Shown here: positions 1 to 9,139 of the stretch, one piece after another
Numbering within the stretch: position 1 is the stretch's first letter
Layout: the number at the start of each line of letters is the position of its first letter
Assembly (NCBI GenBank): GCA_017541145.1
Contig: JAFXZT010000097.1
Coordinates: 1 to 53,027 of the forward strand
Origin: Bacteroidales bacterium
GTDB taxonomy: Bacteria; Bacteroidota; Bacteroidia; Bacteroidales; UBA3824
DNA: 53,027 nt
Reading direction: 5' to 3'
Made by a program: the position numbers and the translations under genes
Notes under the pieces: generated by a model
Database searches by the model: none
What the model saw: only the letters and a program-made list of their open reading frames with translations
Told to the model about the DNA's origin: nothing

Positions 1-666
1 CAATCCCGGAACTTTTGTATCAGATTTAATTTCTGAATTTTTCAAAAATTCCATCCACTCGTCCATCGCGGTTTTTACATTGTCATCGAACGACTTAACA
101 CGAATCATGTAATATGTCGGCATAATAGCTCCCGCATTGTGACGCTCATATTTGAATTTGCGGTTTTTACTATTTTCCTTATCTTGCTCCTGTTCAAAAA
201 GTGAAAGTTCTTCTTTTTCTGAAATTATCAATTCGTCTTTGCTGTGAACACCAATAAATTTTGTGTTCCCGACATAAAGATAGTCATTACCTTTTCCGAA
301 ATCGTAGTAAACAATTGAAATTGAATATACTTTTTTTATTTTGCCATAATCGTCACCGTCTTTCATTTGCTCGGTTATAGCTTTTGACACTCCGAAAAGT
401 ACACGCTCCATGTAATGAACGTAACGTGTCAACTGAATTTCAACGATAAAAATCTCACCGTCAGAGGATTTAGCTTTGATATCCACACGGTTGAATTTAT
501 CGTCTTCGTTGATGTTATTACTCTCACTTTCAAGAATTTCGATGATTTTACAATCCGGTTTACCGAGAAAAACCTCGATAAAACCTTCAAGAACTCCGAA
601 ATTTGCTTTGTCCCGTAAAAGTTTTTTAATCGCCCAATCGAAACGGATGTAGTTAATTTTGTTCAT
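1..666 (-). CDS. Rpn family recombination-promoting nuclease / putative transposase (partial, C-terminus outside window)
   Basis: The reverse strand is open from an ATG at 666 to the window edge, giving 222 codons with no stop, so the C-terminus is missing. The translation begins MNKINYIRFDWAIKKLL and carries the PD-(D/E)XK nuclease pattern of the Rpn/PDDEXK_2 family: D62 in NRVDIKAK, then E76-x-Q78 in IFIVEIQ, followed by the conserved region around RYVHYMERVLFG. Rpn proteins are DNA endonucleases first annotated as transposases; E. coli members stimulate RecA-independent recombination. Bacteroidota genomes often carry many mobile copies. The gene has its own promoter and is divergent from the small lipoprotein gene. 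The family call rests on motifs seen by eye. The specific biological role (recombination, defence or selfish element) cannot be told from here. Confidence 0.8.
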   Translation of the reverse strand, partial: MNKINYIRFDWAIKKLLRDKANFGVLEGFIEVFLGKPDCKIIEILESESNNINEDDKFNRVDIKAKSSDGEIFIVEIQLTRYVHYMERVLFGVSKAITEQMKDGDDYGKIKKVYSISIVYYDFGKGNDYLYVGNTKFIGVHSKDELIISEKEELSLFEQEQDKENSKNRKFKYERHNAGAIMPTYYMIRVKSFDDNVKTAMDEWMEFLKNSEIKSDTKVPGL

Positions 667-689
667 CTTACATGGAATTTTAGTTGTTG

Positions 690-721
690 CAAAAATAGTT
701 TTTTTTCATATAAAAGCCAAA
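690..721 (-). promoter_or_regulatory. Bacteroidota-type promoter of the Rpn gene
   Basis: On the minus strand TTTG (721-718) is followed after 20 nt by TATTTTTG (697-690), matching the Bacteroidota -33 TTTG / -7 TAnnTTTG consensus. It lies 24 nt upstream of the ATG. Confidence 0.6.
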
Positions 722-743
722 AAATAAGTTTGTGTCATTTTTT

Positions 744-772
744 TTTGAATGTTTGAAAAGTTTGTAATTTTG
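744..772 (+). promoter_or_regulatory. Bacteroidota-type promoter of the small lipoprotein gene
   Basis: TTTG (744-747), 17 nt spacer, TAATTTTG (765-772), 31 nt before the ATG. It is arranged back to back with the Rpn promoter in the same intergenic region. Confidence 0.6.
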
Positions 773-803
773 CGCTTAAATTTATTAAAAAATATTCTAT
801 TTT

Positions 804-1073
804 ATGAAAAGATTTAAATTTTTAATGGTTGCGATAGCTGCAACCGCAATGATGTTTTCGGCTTGCAAAAAAGACGATGAAAAAAATGAACCGGAAGTAA
901 CACCAACACCGGTTGTTGAAGAACCCTCAGAAGAAGAAGTAGATGCTAAATTGGAGAAATTTGACATCTCTAATTCTCAATTTGGTGTAACCAAGACTAC
1001 AGGAATTACGAGATGCAATGATAATTCTTTGTTTAATTTTGATACATGGCAATTGATTTTTGTAAAGGATTAA
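804..1073 (+). CDS. Small hypothetical lipoprotein (89 aa)
   Basis: An 89-residue protein with a lipoprotein signal: basic MKRFK, hydrophobic core, and lipobox FSAC with Cys21. It continues KKDDEKNEPE, an acidic stretch after the Cys of the kind that directs Bacteroidota lipoproteins to the cell surface. A Pro/Glu-rich linker (about residues 30-48) precedes a short tail (TKTTGITRCNDNSLFNFDTWQ). I recognise no domain in the tail. It could be a stand-alone small surface lipoprotein or the surviving N-terminus of a longer protein; the open frame that follows in another phase to about 1220 shows no recognisable homology. A good promoter sits directly upstream and a hairpin follows at 1227-1274. 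Function unknown. Confidence 0.6.
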   Translation: MKRFKFLMVAIAATAMMFSACKKDDEKNEPEVTPTPVVEEPSEEEVDAKLEKFDISNSQFGVTKTTGITRCNDNSLFNFDTWQLIFVKD

Positions 1074-1226
1074 TTCAATTAGTTGTCTTAAATTCGTTGC
1101 AAAATTTTCTGTTAAAAATTCCACTTGCATGCATAATTAAAATTCAACCAATTGCTGGAATTATAAGAAAAAAGCCAGACTTTGATATAGAAAATCAATC
1201 GACGAACATTTACATTTAATAAAAAC

Positions 1227-1274
1227 ATACAATTATTGACACAATAATCTTCGTTGTTGTGTCGATAATTGTAT
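1227..1274 (+). terminator. Long inverted repeat, probable terminator after the small lipoprotein
   Basis: Two 18-nt arms (1227-1244 and 1257-1274) are complementary with a single mismatch around a 12-nt loop. The arms are AT-rich and a T-rich stretch follows (ttctgtttatttgtt), so a terminator is the simplest reading. A near-perfect 18-bp dyad could also be an operator. Confidence 0.5.
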
Positions 1275-1555
1275 TTCTGTTTATTTGTTAGGCTGATATT
1301 AATCGAAGTTTATTTAAATTTTTATTGTCAATAGTGACTCTTTTACAGTTTCCTTTATAAAAATTCATTGTAGATTTATGCCTATCGTTGTTTAATAAAA
1401 TTGTCATTTATTGGTGTATTGTAGCAGAAATATTCTGATTGTCATCGTAACAAAAATATTATAAAATATCTTAACTGTGTACTAAAATTGTCTTAAAAGA
1501 TGTTTTGTCCTAAAAAAATGTTATTTTGTCCACCCGCGAAAAACGTTTCATCGTT
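1275..1555. other. AT-rich intergenic stretch with no gene
   Basis: Very AT-rich sequence between the inverted repeat and the arabinanase promoter. I find no convincing ORF, RNA gene or strong hairpin here. Confidence 0.5.
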
Positions 1556-1563
1556 TAAATTTG
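1556..1563 (+). promoter_or_regulatory. -7 box (TAnnTTTG) of the GH43 gene
   Basis: TAAATTTG lies 39 nt upstream of the GH43 ATG. No TTG is found at the expected distance upstream (the nearest, at 1526-1528, is 27 nt away), so activator-dependent expression is plausible for this catabolic gene. Confidence 0.45.
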
Positions 1564-1602
1564 CGATATAAACTTCTAATAATTTATAACACTTAACGAC
1601 AA

Positions 1603-3396
1603 ATGAAAAAAAGACAATTTTTTATGGCAGCATTAATTTTTGCTGCATTTTTGAGCAGTTGTGGCAAGGACGATGACGGCGGTGTTGGTATTAGTGTTGA
1701 TCCTACAAAAGTTCAACCCGAAGATCCTGCCCCCGTAGATCCTGAAACAGGTGATAGTCCGACACTTTCTAATATCGTTATGCCCGGCACAATAGGTACG
1801 GACGGACTTTCTAAAAATGACAATTACGTATCGTATGCCGCTTGGGCGCAGCATGATTCTTGGAACTTGGCAAACGTTCACGACCCCTCTGTAGCTTATT
1901 ACAACGGCTATTATTACATGTACGGAACTGACGCTTCTTACGGAAACGAACACAACAAAGCTACTCACGGCAAACATTTTCAGGGCAAGCGTTCCAAAGA
2001 CCTTGTTAACTGGGGCTGGGTTGGCGGACCTTTTGACGAAGCACCGTCTTGGATTTTGGATTCTATTAACAGTTTCCGCTCAAAAATGGGGCTTCAAGGT
2101 ACTTTGACTTATAATGATATCAAAGATCAACTCGGATATTGGGCTCCCGTTGTAAGAGTGGTTGACGGTAAATTGAGGATGTATTACAGCGTAGTTTGCG
2201 ACAATCATTTGAAAACCGGTAGCAAAGATTTTGACGGTTCGTGGAATATTTGGGCATTTATCGGGATGTGCGAAACCACCGACCCCGAAAACGACGTTTG
2301 GTACGACAAAGGTTTTGTAACTTGTTCATCTTCAGACAAAGGTAAAGACGGTTGGGCTCGGTCATCAACAAACGATTGGAACGCATATTGTTTTTACAAC
2401 GCCATCGACCCGACATATATCGTAACACCCGAAGGCGAACATTGGCTCATTCACGGTTCATGGCACAGCGGTTTTACATCGTTGCAACTTGACCCGACAA
2501 CCGGAAAACCGTTGAAAGCTGTAGGCGATCCGTGGGCTGACAATGCTGAGGATTTGCAAGCAAGATTCGGAAAACGAGTTGCTACAAGAGGAATTTCCCG
2601 TTGGCAGGCTTCAGAAGCTCCCGAAGTTATTTATAAAGACGGAAAATATTATCTTTTCATGGCTTGGGACGTTTTGGACGTACCTTACAACACCCGTGTA
2701 GTTCGTTCAGAAAACATTCAAGGACCTTATTATACTTCACGAGGTGCAAATTTTACAAACGGAGAGGAGAATACAAAAGTTTATCCTATCGTAACACATC
2801 CGTACAAATTTAAAGACGGTGTGGGTTGGGTAGGAATTTCGCATTGTTGTATTTTTGAAGGCGAAGGCGACCTGAAAGGCACATGGTTTTATATGTCGCA
2901 AGGACGTGCTCCGGTAAATGTTTGGGGCAACGCATATTCAAACGCTTTGATGATGGGACACGTCAGAAAATTGGTTTGGTGTCCTGCTACGGCAGAAGAT
3001 TTAACCGACCTTTGGCCTATTGCACTTCCTGAGCGTTTTGCTAACGTAGAACAAACACCGATTAAGAAGTCAGAAATCCCGGGTAAATACGAATTTATCA
3101 ATTTGGGGTATAAACAAGGAGTTCAGATGGAAGCCGATGAAAATTATCTCGTTTTCAACGAAGACGGTACGATGTCAGGACCTTTGAGCGGCACTTGGGA
3201 GTTTGACGAGACAACAAAATATTTGAAACTTACATCTTCTGACGGTAAATTTCAAGGTTCAGGCAAAAACATCGGTTCTGTGATAGTTTGCGTAGAAAGA
3301 GAACGCGATTGGGAAAAAGGAGTGGAGTCAACATTAGTTTTTGCAGGTTTCCACAAACTTCACACCAACACATTCTGGGGTAAAAAAGTAGAATAA
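1603..3396 (+). CDS. Glycoside hydrolase family 43 lipoprotein, probable endo-1,5-alpha-L-arabinanase
   Basis: A 597-residue secreted lipoprotein: signal peptide with lipobox LSSC (Cys20) followed by GKDDDGG, an acidic surface-export-like signal. The five-bladed GH43 propeller spans about residues 75-480. The expected acidic triad is visible: D94 in NVHDPSVAYY (base), D269 in AIDPTYIV (pKa modulator) and E338 in SEAPE (acid). HGSWHSG and the long loop insertion GKHFQGKRS resemble Bacteroides endo-arabinanases. The C-terminal 110 residues (from about 485, GKYEFINLGYKQG) form the lipocalin-like GH43 accessory domain, with GTMSGPLSGTWEF. It should cleave arabinan side chains of pectin at the cell surface. 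There are no susC/susD genes next to it, so it is not in a classical utilisation locus here. The exact substrate is inferred. Confidence 0.85.
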   Translation: MKKRQFFMAALIFAAFLSSCGKDDDGGVGISVDPTKVQPEDPAPVDPETGDSPTLSNIVMPGTIGTDGLSKNDNYVSYAAWAQHDSWNLANVHDPSVAYYNGYYYMYGTDASYGNEHNKATHGKHFQGKRSKDLVNWGWVGGPFDEAPSWILDSINSFRSKMGLQGTLTYNDIKDQLGYWAPVVRVVDGKLRMYYSVVCDNHLKTGSKDFDGSWNIWAFIGMCETTDPENDVWYDKGFVTCSSSDKGKDGWARSSTNDWNAYCFYNAIDPTYIVTPEGEHWLIHGSWHSGFTSLQLDPTTGKPLKAVGDPWADNAEDLQARFGKRVATRGISRWQASEAPEVIYKDGKYYLFMAWDVLDVPYNTRVVRSENIQGPYYTSRGANFTNGEENTKVYPIVTHPYKFKDGVGWVGISHCCIFEGEGDLKGTWFYMSQGRAPVNVWGNAYSNALMMGHVRKLVWCPATAEDLTDLWPIALPERFANVEQTPIKKSEIPGKYEFINLGYKQGVQMEADENYLVFNEDGTMSGPLSGTWEFDETTKYLKLTSSDGKFQGSGKNIGSVIVCVERERDWEKGVESTLVFAGFHKLHTNTFWGKKVE

Positions 3397-3418
3397 AATC
3401 TCATTTTTTTTGTTTCCG

Positions 3419-3459
3419 GAAACGGTTTTTGATTTATTCAGAAACCGTTTCTTTTTTTT
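3419..3459 (+). terminator. Terminator of the GH43 gene
   Basis: A perfect 10-bp stem (3419-3428 with 3442-3451) with a 13-nt loop is followed by eight T residues, 22 nt after the stop codon. Confidence 0.85.
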
Positions 3460-3623
3460 ATAACATGTAATTTTTCGTAAGTAAAATTATTTAAGTTTCG
3501 CAAGAAATTTTTTTTCACCTGATAAAACAAATCATTCTTAATAAAATAAAATCAACAAGTATAAATTGTTTAATTTGTTGACAAAATACATCTACAAAAT
3601 ATAAAATCAGAGAATTTAATAAC

Positions 3624-3658
3624 ACAAAAAAAGGACAGAAAAACTAATTTCTGTCCTT
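3624..3658 (-). terminator. Terminator of rpoD
   Basis: On the minus strand an 11-bp stem (3658-3648 with 3641-3631) is followed by a T tract (complement of the A run at about 3626-3632), 25 nt after the rpoD stop. Confidence 0.85.
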
Positions 3659-3683
3659 ACAAAGTTCTTAATTATGGGAATTT

Positions 3684-4544
3684 TTATCCTAAATAAGCTT
3701 TCAAAAGATTGCTTCTTGAAGTGTTTCTTAGTCTACGAATTGCTTTTTCGCGTATTTGACGAACGCGCTCTCTTGTCAGACCATATTGATCACCGATTTC
3801 TTCAAGACTCAATTCCTGGCAACCTATTCCGAATGATAGTTTAAGAATAGAACGTTCTCTTTCAGTAAGAGTAGAGAACGCACGCTCGATTTCTTTGCTA
3901 AGAGATTCGTCCATAAGATTACCGTCAGCCACCTGGGAGTCAGTATTTTCCAAAACGTCAAGCAAACTGTTTTCCTCGCCCTGTACAAAAGGAGCATCCA
4001 CGCTCACATGTTTACCAGAAACTCTCATTGTATCAACTACTTTCTCTTGAGGCAGTTCCAAAATCTTACTCAATTCCTCCGGTGAAGGTTTACGTTGATG
4101 TTGTTGTTCGAAATCTGATACAGCTTTGTTGTATTTGCTGAGGGAACTTACTTGGTTTAGCGGCAAACGTACTATACGCGATTGTTCGTTGATTGCTTGC
4201 ATGATAGACTGACGAATCCACCAAACTGCGTAGGAAATAAATTTGAAACCTCTGGTTTCATCGAATTTTTCAGCAGCTTTGATAAGGCCTAAATTACCTT
4301 CATTAATCAAGTCTGGCAAGCTAAGTCCTTGGTTTTGATACTGTTTTGCCACAGAAACCACAAATCTTAGATTTGCTCTTGTTAGTTTTTCAATAGCAGA
4401 TTGGTCTCCTTTGCGAATGCGTTGAGCCAATTCTACTTCTTCTTCTACTGAGATCAACTCATATTTGCCGATTTCTTGCAAATATTTGTCAAGAGATGCG
4501 CTCTCTCTGTTGGTGATTGACTTTGTAATTTTTAGCTGTCTCAT
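3684..4544 (-). CDS. rpoD: RNA polymerase primary sigma factor RpoD/SigA
   Basis: 286 aa, the usual length of the Bacteroidota housekeeping sigma factor, which lacks the long region 1.1 and non-conserved insert of the 613-aa E. coli protein. Region 1.2 is [19 protein letters not shown] (about 19-37). Region 2 contains [17 protein letters not shown], which melts and reads the -7 element. Region 3 lies around residues 130-190. Region 4.2 is [20 protein letters not shown], a helix-turn-helix reading the -33 element. In this phylum it recognises TTTG/TAnnTTTG, the same boxes seen upstream of many genes in this window. It has its own promoter, a leader of about 150 nt and a terminator, so it is monocistronic. 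It is divergent from parC. Confidence 0.97.
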   Translation of the reverse strand: MRQLKITKSITNRESASLDKYLQEIGKYELISVEEEVELAQRIRKGDQSAIEKLTRANLRFVVSVAKQYQNQGLSLPDLINEGNLGLIKAAEKFDETRGFKFISYAVWWIRQSIMQAINEQSRIVRLPLNQVSSLSKYNKAVSDFEQQHQRKPSPEELSKILELPQEKVVDTMRVSGKHVSVDAPFVQGEENSLLDVLENTDSQVADGNLMDESLSKEIERAFSTLTERERSILKLSFGIGCQELSLEEIGDQYGLTRERVRQIREKAIRRLRNTSRSNLLKAYLG

Positions 4545-4698
4545 AACCTTATATGTATCCTAATTTTCCTTGGTTTACTTTGGTAATCACTGAGTTAACA
4601 ACGATTGATTCTGCCGGGTCGCAATTTGCTAACCATACATATAAACGGATTATTTTTGAAATTGTTTCATAACTTCCGCTTTTTTTATTTCCAAAATG

Positions 4699-4730
4699 CA
4701 AATTTAGTGCAAATTTCTGATATATCACAA
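4699..4730 (-). promoter_or_regulatory. rpoD promoter
   Basis: On the minus strand TTG (4730-4728), 21 nt, TAAATTTG (4706-4699). The implied transcript has a leader of about 150 nt before the rpoD ATG; no leader ORF with a proper start or clear hairpin was recognised in it. Confidence 0.55.
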
Positions 4731-4751
4731 TTTTTTTTCAAAAAAAATTAG

Positions 4752-4782
4752 TTGCATTTTTATCTTTTTATTTTTACTTTTG
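4752..4782 (+). promoter_or_regulatory. parC promoter
   Basis: TTG (4752-4754), 20 nt, TACTTTTG (4775-4782), 28 nt upstream of the ATG. Divergent from the rpoD promoter. Confidence 0.65.
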
Positions 4783-4810
4783 CAATCTCACTAAAGAGAG
4801 GTTTATTTTT

Positions 4811-7465
4811 ATGTCTGACGATATCAACGAAGAAGGTAAAACACAACAAGATACGCCTAAAGATGAGGAACTTACAGGCGGTGATGAGCGCATTGGTGGT
4901 GGTGTACAAAACCATTTGCAGCTGAAATCTGTTTCCGGCATGTTCAAAAATTGGTTTATTGATTATGCCTCATACGTTATTTTGGAACGTGCTGTTCCCG
5001 AATTGGATGATGGTCTGAAACCTGTTCAGCGTCGTATTCTGCATGCTATGAAGCGTTTGGATGACGGTCGTTACAACAAAGTTGCAAACATCGTCGGTTT
5101 CACTATGCAGTATCACCCGCACGGTGATGCTTCTATCGGTGATGCGCTTGTTCAGCTCGGTCAAAAAGAATTATTGATTGATACTCAGGGTAACTGGGGT
5201 AACGTTCTTACCGGTGACTCTGCGGCTGCTCCCCGTTATATTGAAGCGAGACTTTCAAAACTCGCGCTCGATGTGGTTTTCAATCCGAAAACTACTCAAT
5301 GGAAACTTAGTTACGACGGTAGAAACAAAGAACCGATTACTTTGCCGGTAAAATTCCCGTTGCTTTTGGCGCAGGGTGTGGAAGGTATTGCTGTAGGTTT
5401 GTCTTCTAAGATTCTGCCGCACAATTTCAACGAACTTATCGACGCGTCAATTTCGTATTTGCGCAAAGAGCCGTTTGTCCTTTATCCTGATTTCTTAACC
5501 GGCGGATCTATTGATGTCTCTCGTTATCAAGACGGTAAACGTGGCGGACGTCTTCGTGTACGTGCTAAAATCGAAAAACGCGACAAACGTGTTCTTGCAA
5601 TTACAGAAGTACCTTACGGCGTTACTACTCAGGCTCTTGAAGAATCTATTGTAAGTGCCAACGAAAAAGGTAAAATCAAAATCCGTAAAGTGGACGACCA
5701 TACTGCGGCTAATGCTGAAATTCTTATCACTTTGAATTCTGATGTATCGCCCGATGTTACAATTGATGCACTTTACGCCTTTACTGATTGTGAAGTTTCG
5801 TTGTCGGCAAACTCTTGCGTAATTTATGACAACAAGCCCCGATTCATGTCTACAACCGAAATCCTTGAACATTCGGCTGACAGAACCGTGGAATTGCTTA
5901 CAATGGAACTCAAAATATTGCTCAACGAGTTAGCTGACAGTTGGCATGATGCTTCGTTGGAGAAAATCTTCATCGAAAATCATATCTACAACCTTATCGA
6001 AAATTGCGAAACTTGGGAAGCAATTGTTTCTACTATTGATAATGCGTTGGAACCCTTTAAACATCTCTTGAAAAAGCCTGTGACAATCGATGATATTACT
6101 CGACTTACAGAACTGAAAATCAAGCGTATTTCAAAATACGATGCTTTCAAAGCCGACAATTATATCAAGTCGTTGGAAAAGCAGATGGAAGAGGCTCAGT
6201 ACAAGCTCGATCATATTATTGATTATGCAATTGAATATTATCAAAATTTGAAAAATAAATACGGTAAAAATTATCCTCGTCATACCGAAATCAAAAACTT
6301 TGATAATATTGTAGCTCAGGAAGTTGTAGTTGCAAACGAAAAACTTTACGTTAACTGGGAAGAAGGTTTTGCCGGGATGTCTTTGAAAAAAGACGAATTT
6401 GTTTGCAACTGTTCAAATATGGACGATGTAATTGTGTTCCTCAAAAACGGAAAATACACAATATCAAAGATTTCAGACAAGTTTTTCATCGGAAACAATG
6501 CGATGTATATCAATGTATTCCGGAAAAACGACGAACGAACAATTTACAATGCCATTTATCGCGACGGTGCTACCGGAATTACCTACGCAAAACGTTTTTC
6601 TGTAAAAGGAATCACCCGCGACAAAGAATACGATTTAACACAAGGAACTCCGGGTTCTGAAGTGATTTATTTCTCAGCGAATGCAAACGGCGAGGCGGAA
6701 GTTGTAAAAGTATTGTTGCGACCGAAAGCCAAACTTAAAAAACGCAGTTGGGAATTCAATTTCAGTGAGTTGGCTGTTAAAAATCGTGCCTCAATGGGTA
6801 ACATCGTAACAAAATATCCGGTGTTGAGAATTACCAAAGTAACAAACGGTACAAGTACGTTAGGCGGCTTAAAAGTTTGGTTTGACAGTTCTATCGCACG
6901 CTTAAATTCAGACGAACGCGGTGATTATCTCGGTGAATTTTCCGGTGATGACAAAATTGTAACAATCAGAAAAACAGGATATTGCCGACTTTCCGGTTAT
7001 GATTTGAGCGGACATTTTGACGATGACATCATTTTGATTCGCAAGTATAATCCCGATGAAATTTATTCGTTGGCATATTACGACAAGGATATGGAATTCT
7101 GTTATCTGAAACGTTTCAAAATCGAAGATACCGACAAGGAAACATTCCTTTTGGGCGACAATACCGACAGCAAACTTTTTGATATTACAGTAGATCCCGA
7201 TCCGTTGCTTCGTGTAACATTTGGTGGTAAAAACGAAGGCCGTCCAGAGGAAGTTATCAATGCGGTTGACTTTATCGGCGAAAAGAGTTACAAGGCTCAC
7301 GGCAAGCGAGTAAGTATTTACGAAGTTGTCGGAATGAAGTTTGAACCAAATCCTGATGCTGAAGTTCCCGAAGATGGCGACAACAGCGATGATAATCCTG
7401 ATAATTGGGAAGATCCTGAGTTTGAAGTTGTTGGCAGCGAAGGTCAGACAATTTTGAAGTTTTAG
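4811..7465 (+). CDS. parC: DNA topoisomerase IV subunit A (ParC)
   Basis: 884 aa. The type IIA topoisomerase breakage-reunion domain starts at about residue 42. PELDDGLKPVQRRILHAM (63-80) is the N-terminal signature. YHPHGDASIGDAL (101-113) is the quinolone-resistance-determining helix. SAAAPRYIEARL places the catalytic tyrosine at Y143. The coiled-coil tower is at about 400-500 and a divergent beta-pinwheel C-terminal domain follows from about 510. The acidic N- and C-terminal extensions are typical of the Bacteroidota ParC-type paralogue and unlike GyrA, which has a clear GyrA box; none is seen here. With ParE (not in the window) it would decatenate replicated chromosomes. Monocistronic with its own promoter and terminator. 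The choice of ParC over GyrA is based on length and C-terminal divergence. Confidence 0.87.
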   Translation: MSDDINEEGKTQQDTPKDEELTGGDERIGGGVQNHLQLKSVSGMFKNWFIDYASYVILERAVPELDDGLKPVQRRILHAMKRLDDGRYNKVANIVGFTMQYHPHGDASIGDALVQLGQKELLIDTQGNWGNVLTGDSAAAPRYIEARLSKLALDVVFNPKTTQWKLSYDGRNKEPITLPVKFPLLLAQGVEGIAVGLSSKILPHNFNELIDASISYLRKEPFVLYPDFLTGGSIDVSRYQDGKRGGRLRVRAKIEKRDKRVLAITEVPYGVTTQALEESIVSANEKGKIKIRKVDDHTAANAEILITLNSDVSPDVTIDALYAFTDCEVSLSANSCVIYDNKPRFMSTTEILEHSADRTVELLTMELKILLNELADSWHDASLEKIFIENHIYNLIENCETWEAIVSTIDNALEPFKHLLKKPVTIDDITRLTELKIKRISKYDAFKADNYIKSLEKQMEEAQYKLDHIIDYAIEYYQNLKNKYGKNYPRHTEIKNFDNIVAQEVVVANEKLYVNWEEGFAGMSLKKDEFVCNCSNMDDVIVFLKNGKYTISKISDKFFIGNNAMYINVFRKNDERTIYNAIYRDGATGITYAKRFSVKGITRDKEYDLTQGTPGSEVIYFSANANGEAEVVKVLLRPKAKLKKRSWEFNFSELAVKNRASMGNIVTKYPVLRITKVTNGTSTLGGLKVWFDSSIARLNSDERGDYLGEFSGDDKIVTIRKTGYCRLSGYDLSGHFDDDIILIRKYNPDEIYSLAYYDKDMEFCYLKRFKIEDTDKETFLLGDNTDSKLFDITVDPDPLLRVTFGGKNEGRPEEVINAVDFIGEKSYKAHGKRVSIYEVVGMKFEPNPDAEVPEDGDNSDDNPDNWEDPEFEVVGSEGQTILKF

Positions 7466-7488
7466 GACATCAATATAATTTTTGTAAA

Positions 7489-7530
7489 AAAACTCTCATG
7501 GCGGAAAATTTCTGTTATGAGAGTTTTTTT
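7489..7530 (+). terminator. Terminator of parC
   Basis: An 11-bp stem (AAAACTCTCAT with ATGAGAGTTTT, starting 7489 and 7517) followed by a T run; begins 24 nt after the stop codon. Confidence 0.85.
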
Positions 7531-7531
7531 G

Positions 7532-7733
7532 TTGACACTTTATATCTTGTTGATTTTATTTACGTTTTTATGTTAAAAGCTTATCGAAATAATTGTAAAA
7601 TATTGGTATTTAACATCTTAACTTATACGATGTTGGCTTAGCAAGTATAATTTTATGTCAAAGAAAAGAAATCGAAGAATTTTAATTCTCAAATATTTTG
7701 AATGAAAATAAATGATTTTTCGAATTTTTTTAA
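7532..7733. other. AT-rich intergenic stretch with no gene
   Basis: About 200 nt between the parC terminator and the ffh -7 box. I see no ORF of note, RNA gene or strong repeat. Confidence 0.5.
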
Positions 7734-7741
7734 TAATTTTG
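7734..7741 (+). promoter_or_regulatory. -7 box (TAATTTTG) of ffh
   Basis: TAnnTTTG match 37 nt upstream of the ffh ATG. No well-spaced -33 TTG is evident. Confidence 0.5.
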
Positions 7742-7778
7742 CCACATTAATAAATAAAGAAAAAAACAAATTTAAAAA

Positions 7779-9116
7779 ATGTTTGAAAGCTTAACCGAAA
7801 AACTCGAGCAGTCTTTTAAGAAAATTAAAGGCGATGGCAAGTTGACCGAAATCAACGTAGTAGATGCGTTGAAAGAAGTTCGTAGAGCATTACTCGATGC
7901 CGATGTCAATTACAATATAGTAAAAGAATTTACAAACAAAGTTAAAGAAAAAGCCCTTGGTACTGAAGTTCAAGGCGAATTGAAACCAAATCAATTGATG
8001 ATAAAACTCGTTCACGATGAGTTGATTACATTGATGGGTACTTCAGAAACCGAGGTAAATTTGAAAGGTGATCCTGCAATTATTCTTATCGCAGGTCTTC
8101 AAGGTTCCGGTAAAACCACATTTTCCGGCAAGTTTGCCAATTTCATAAAAACACAGAAAGGTAAAAAGCCGTTGCTTGTAGCCGGCGACGTTTATCGTCC
8201 TGCTGCTATCGATCAGTTGAAGGTTTTGGCAGAGCAAATTGATGTTCCGGTATATACCGAAGAAGGTGAAAAAAATCCGGTAAAAATCGCTAAAGCTGCT
8301 GTTAAACAAGCTGTTGCAAACGGTAATGACGTTGTAATCATCGATACCGCTGGTCGTTTGGCTGTTGATGAGGAGATGATGAACGAGATTTCAAACATCA
8401 AGAAGGAAACCAATCCTACAGAAATTCTCTTCGTAGTTGACTCAATGACAGGTCAGGACGCCGTAAATACAGCTAAGGCATTCAACGACAGATTGAATTT
8501 CGACGGTGTTGTTCTTACAAAACTCGATGGTGATACACGTGGTGGTGCCGCTTTGAGTATTCGTTATACTGTTGACAAGCCTATCAAATTTGTGTCAACC
8601 GGTGAAAAAATTGATGCTCTTGACATCTTCTATCCGTCACGTATGGCTGACCGTATTCTCGGTATGGGTGATATCGTGTCGTTGGCTGAGAAACTTCAAG
8701 CTCAATACGATGAGGAAGAGGCAAGAAAACTTCAGAAAAAGATTCTTAAAGATCAGTTTAATTTCAACGATTTTCTTGCTCAGATTCAGCAAATCAAGAA
8801 GATGGGTAATCTCAAGGATTTGGCTTCGATGATTCCGGGCGTTGGTAAGGCAATTAAAAATCTTGATATCAACGATGATGCTTTCAAAGAAATTGAAGCA
8901 ATTATCTATTCGATGACACCTTTTGAGAGAGAAAATCCACAAGTGATAAACGGTAGCCGCAGACGCAGAATTGCAGAAGGTTCGGGTACAAATGTTACAA
9001 TCGTAAACCGTTTGCTCAAACAATTTGAAGAAACCCGCAAATTGATGAAACTTATGTCAGGAAGTGGTGCAAGACGTTTGGCTGGCATGATGTCGCAAAT
9101 GAAAAAGAGACGTTAA
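7779..9116 (+). CDS. ffh: Signal recognition particle protein Ffh (SRP54)
   Basis: 445 aa, full length for the family. N domain (about 1-95), then the G domain with P-loop GLQGSGKTT (106-114), DTAGRLAVDE and TKLDGDTRGGAALS, then the methionine-rich M domain (about 325-445) that binds 4.5S RNA and signal peptides and includes MKLMSGSGARRLAGMMSQM. As a GTPase it pairs with FtsY to deliver nascent membrane proteins to SecYEG. The folD start lies 23 nt downstream of its stop with no terminator between, so ffh and folD are probably cotranscribed. Confidence 0.97.
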   Translation: MFESLTEKLEQSFKKIKGDGKLTEINVVDALKEVRRALLDADVNYNIVKEFTNKVKEKALGTEVQGELKPNQLMIKLVHDELITLMGTSETEVNLKGDPAIILIAGLQGSGKTTFSGKFANFIKTQKGKKPLLVAGDVYRPAAIDQLKVLAEQIDVPVYTEEGEKNPVKIAKAAVKQAVANGNDVVIIDTAGRLAVDEEMMNEISNIKKETNPTEILFVVDSMTGQDAVNTAKAFNDRLNFDGVVLTKLDGDTRGGAALSIRYTVDKPIKFVSTGEKIDALDIFYPSRMADRILGMGDIVSLAEKLQAQYDEEEARKLQKKILKDQFNFNDFLAQIQQIKKMGNLKDLASMIPGVGKAIKNLDINDDAFKEIEAIIYSMTPFERENPQVINGSRRRRIAEGSGTNVTIVNRLLKQFEETRKLMKLMSGSGARRLAGMMSQMKKRR

Positions 9117-9139
9117 TCATTAAAAAATCTTGATATAGC

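Noticed and set aside
1074-1220. Open frame in another phase directly after the small lipoprotein, as if the gene were frameshifted
   Set aside because: The translation (LIQLVVLNSLQNFLLKIPL...) shows no link to the lipoprotein sequence and no known domain, so a frameshift cannot be supported.
4545-4698. Open frame running through the rpoD leader (ending CDPAESIVVNSVITKVNQ...)
   Set aside because: It has no acceptable start codon in frame within the predicted transcript and no homology; taken as chance in the 5' leader.
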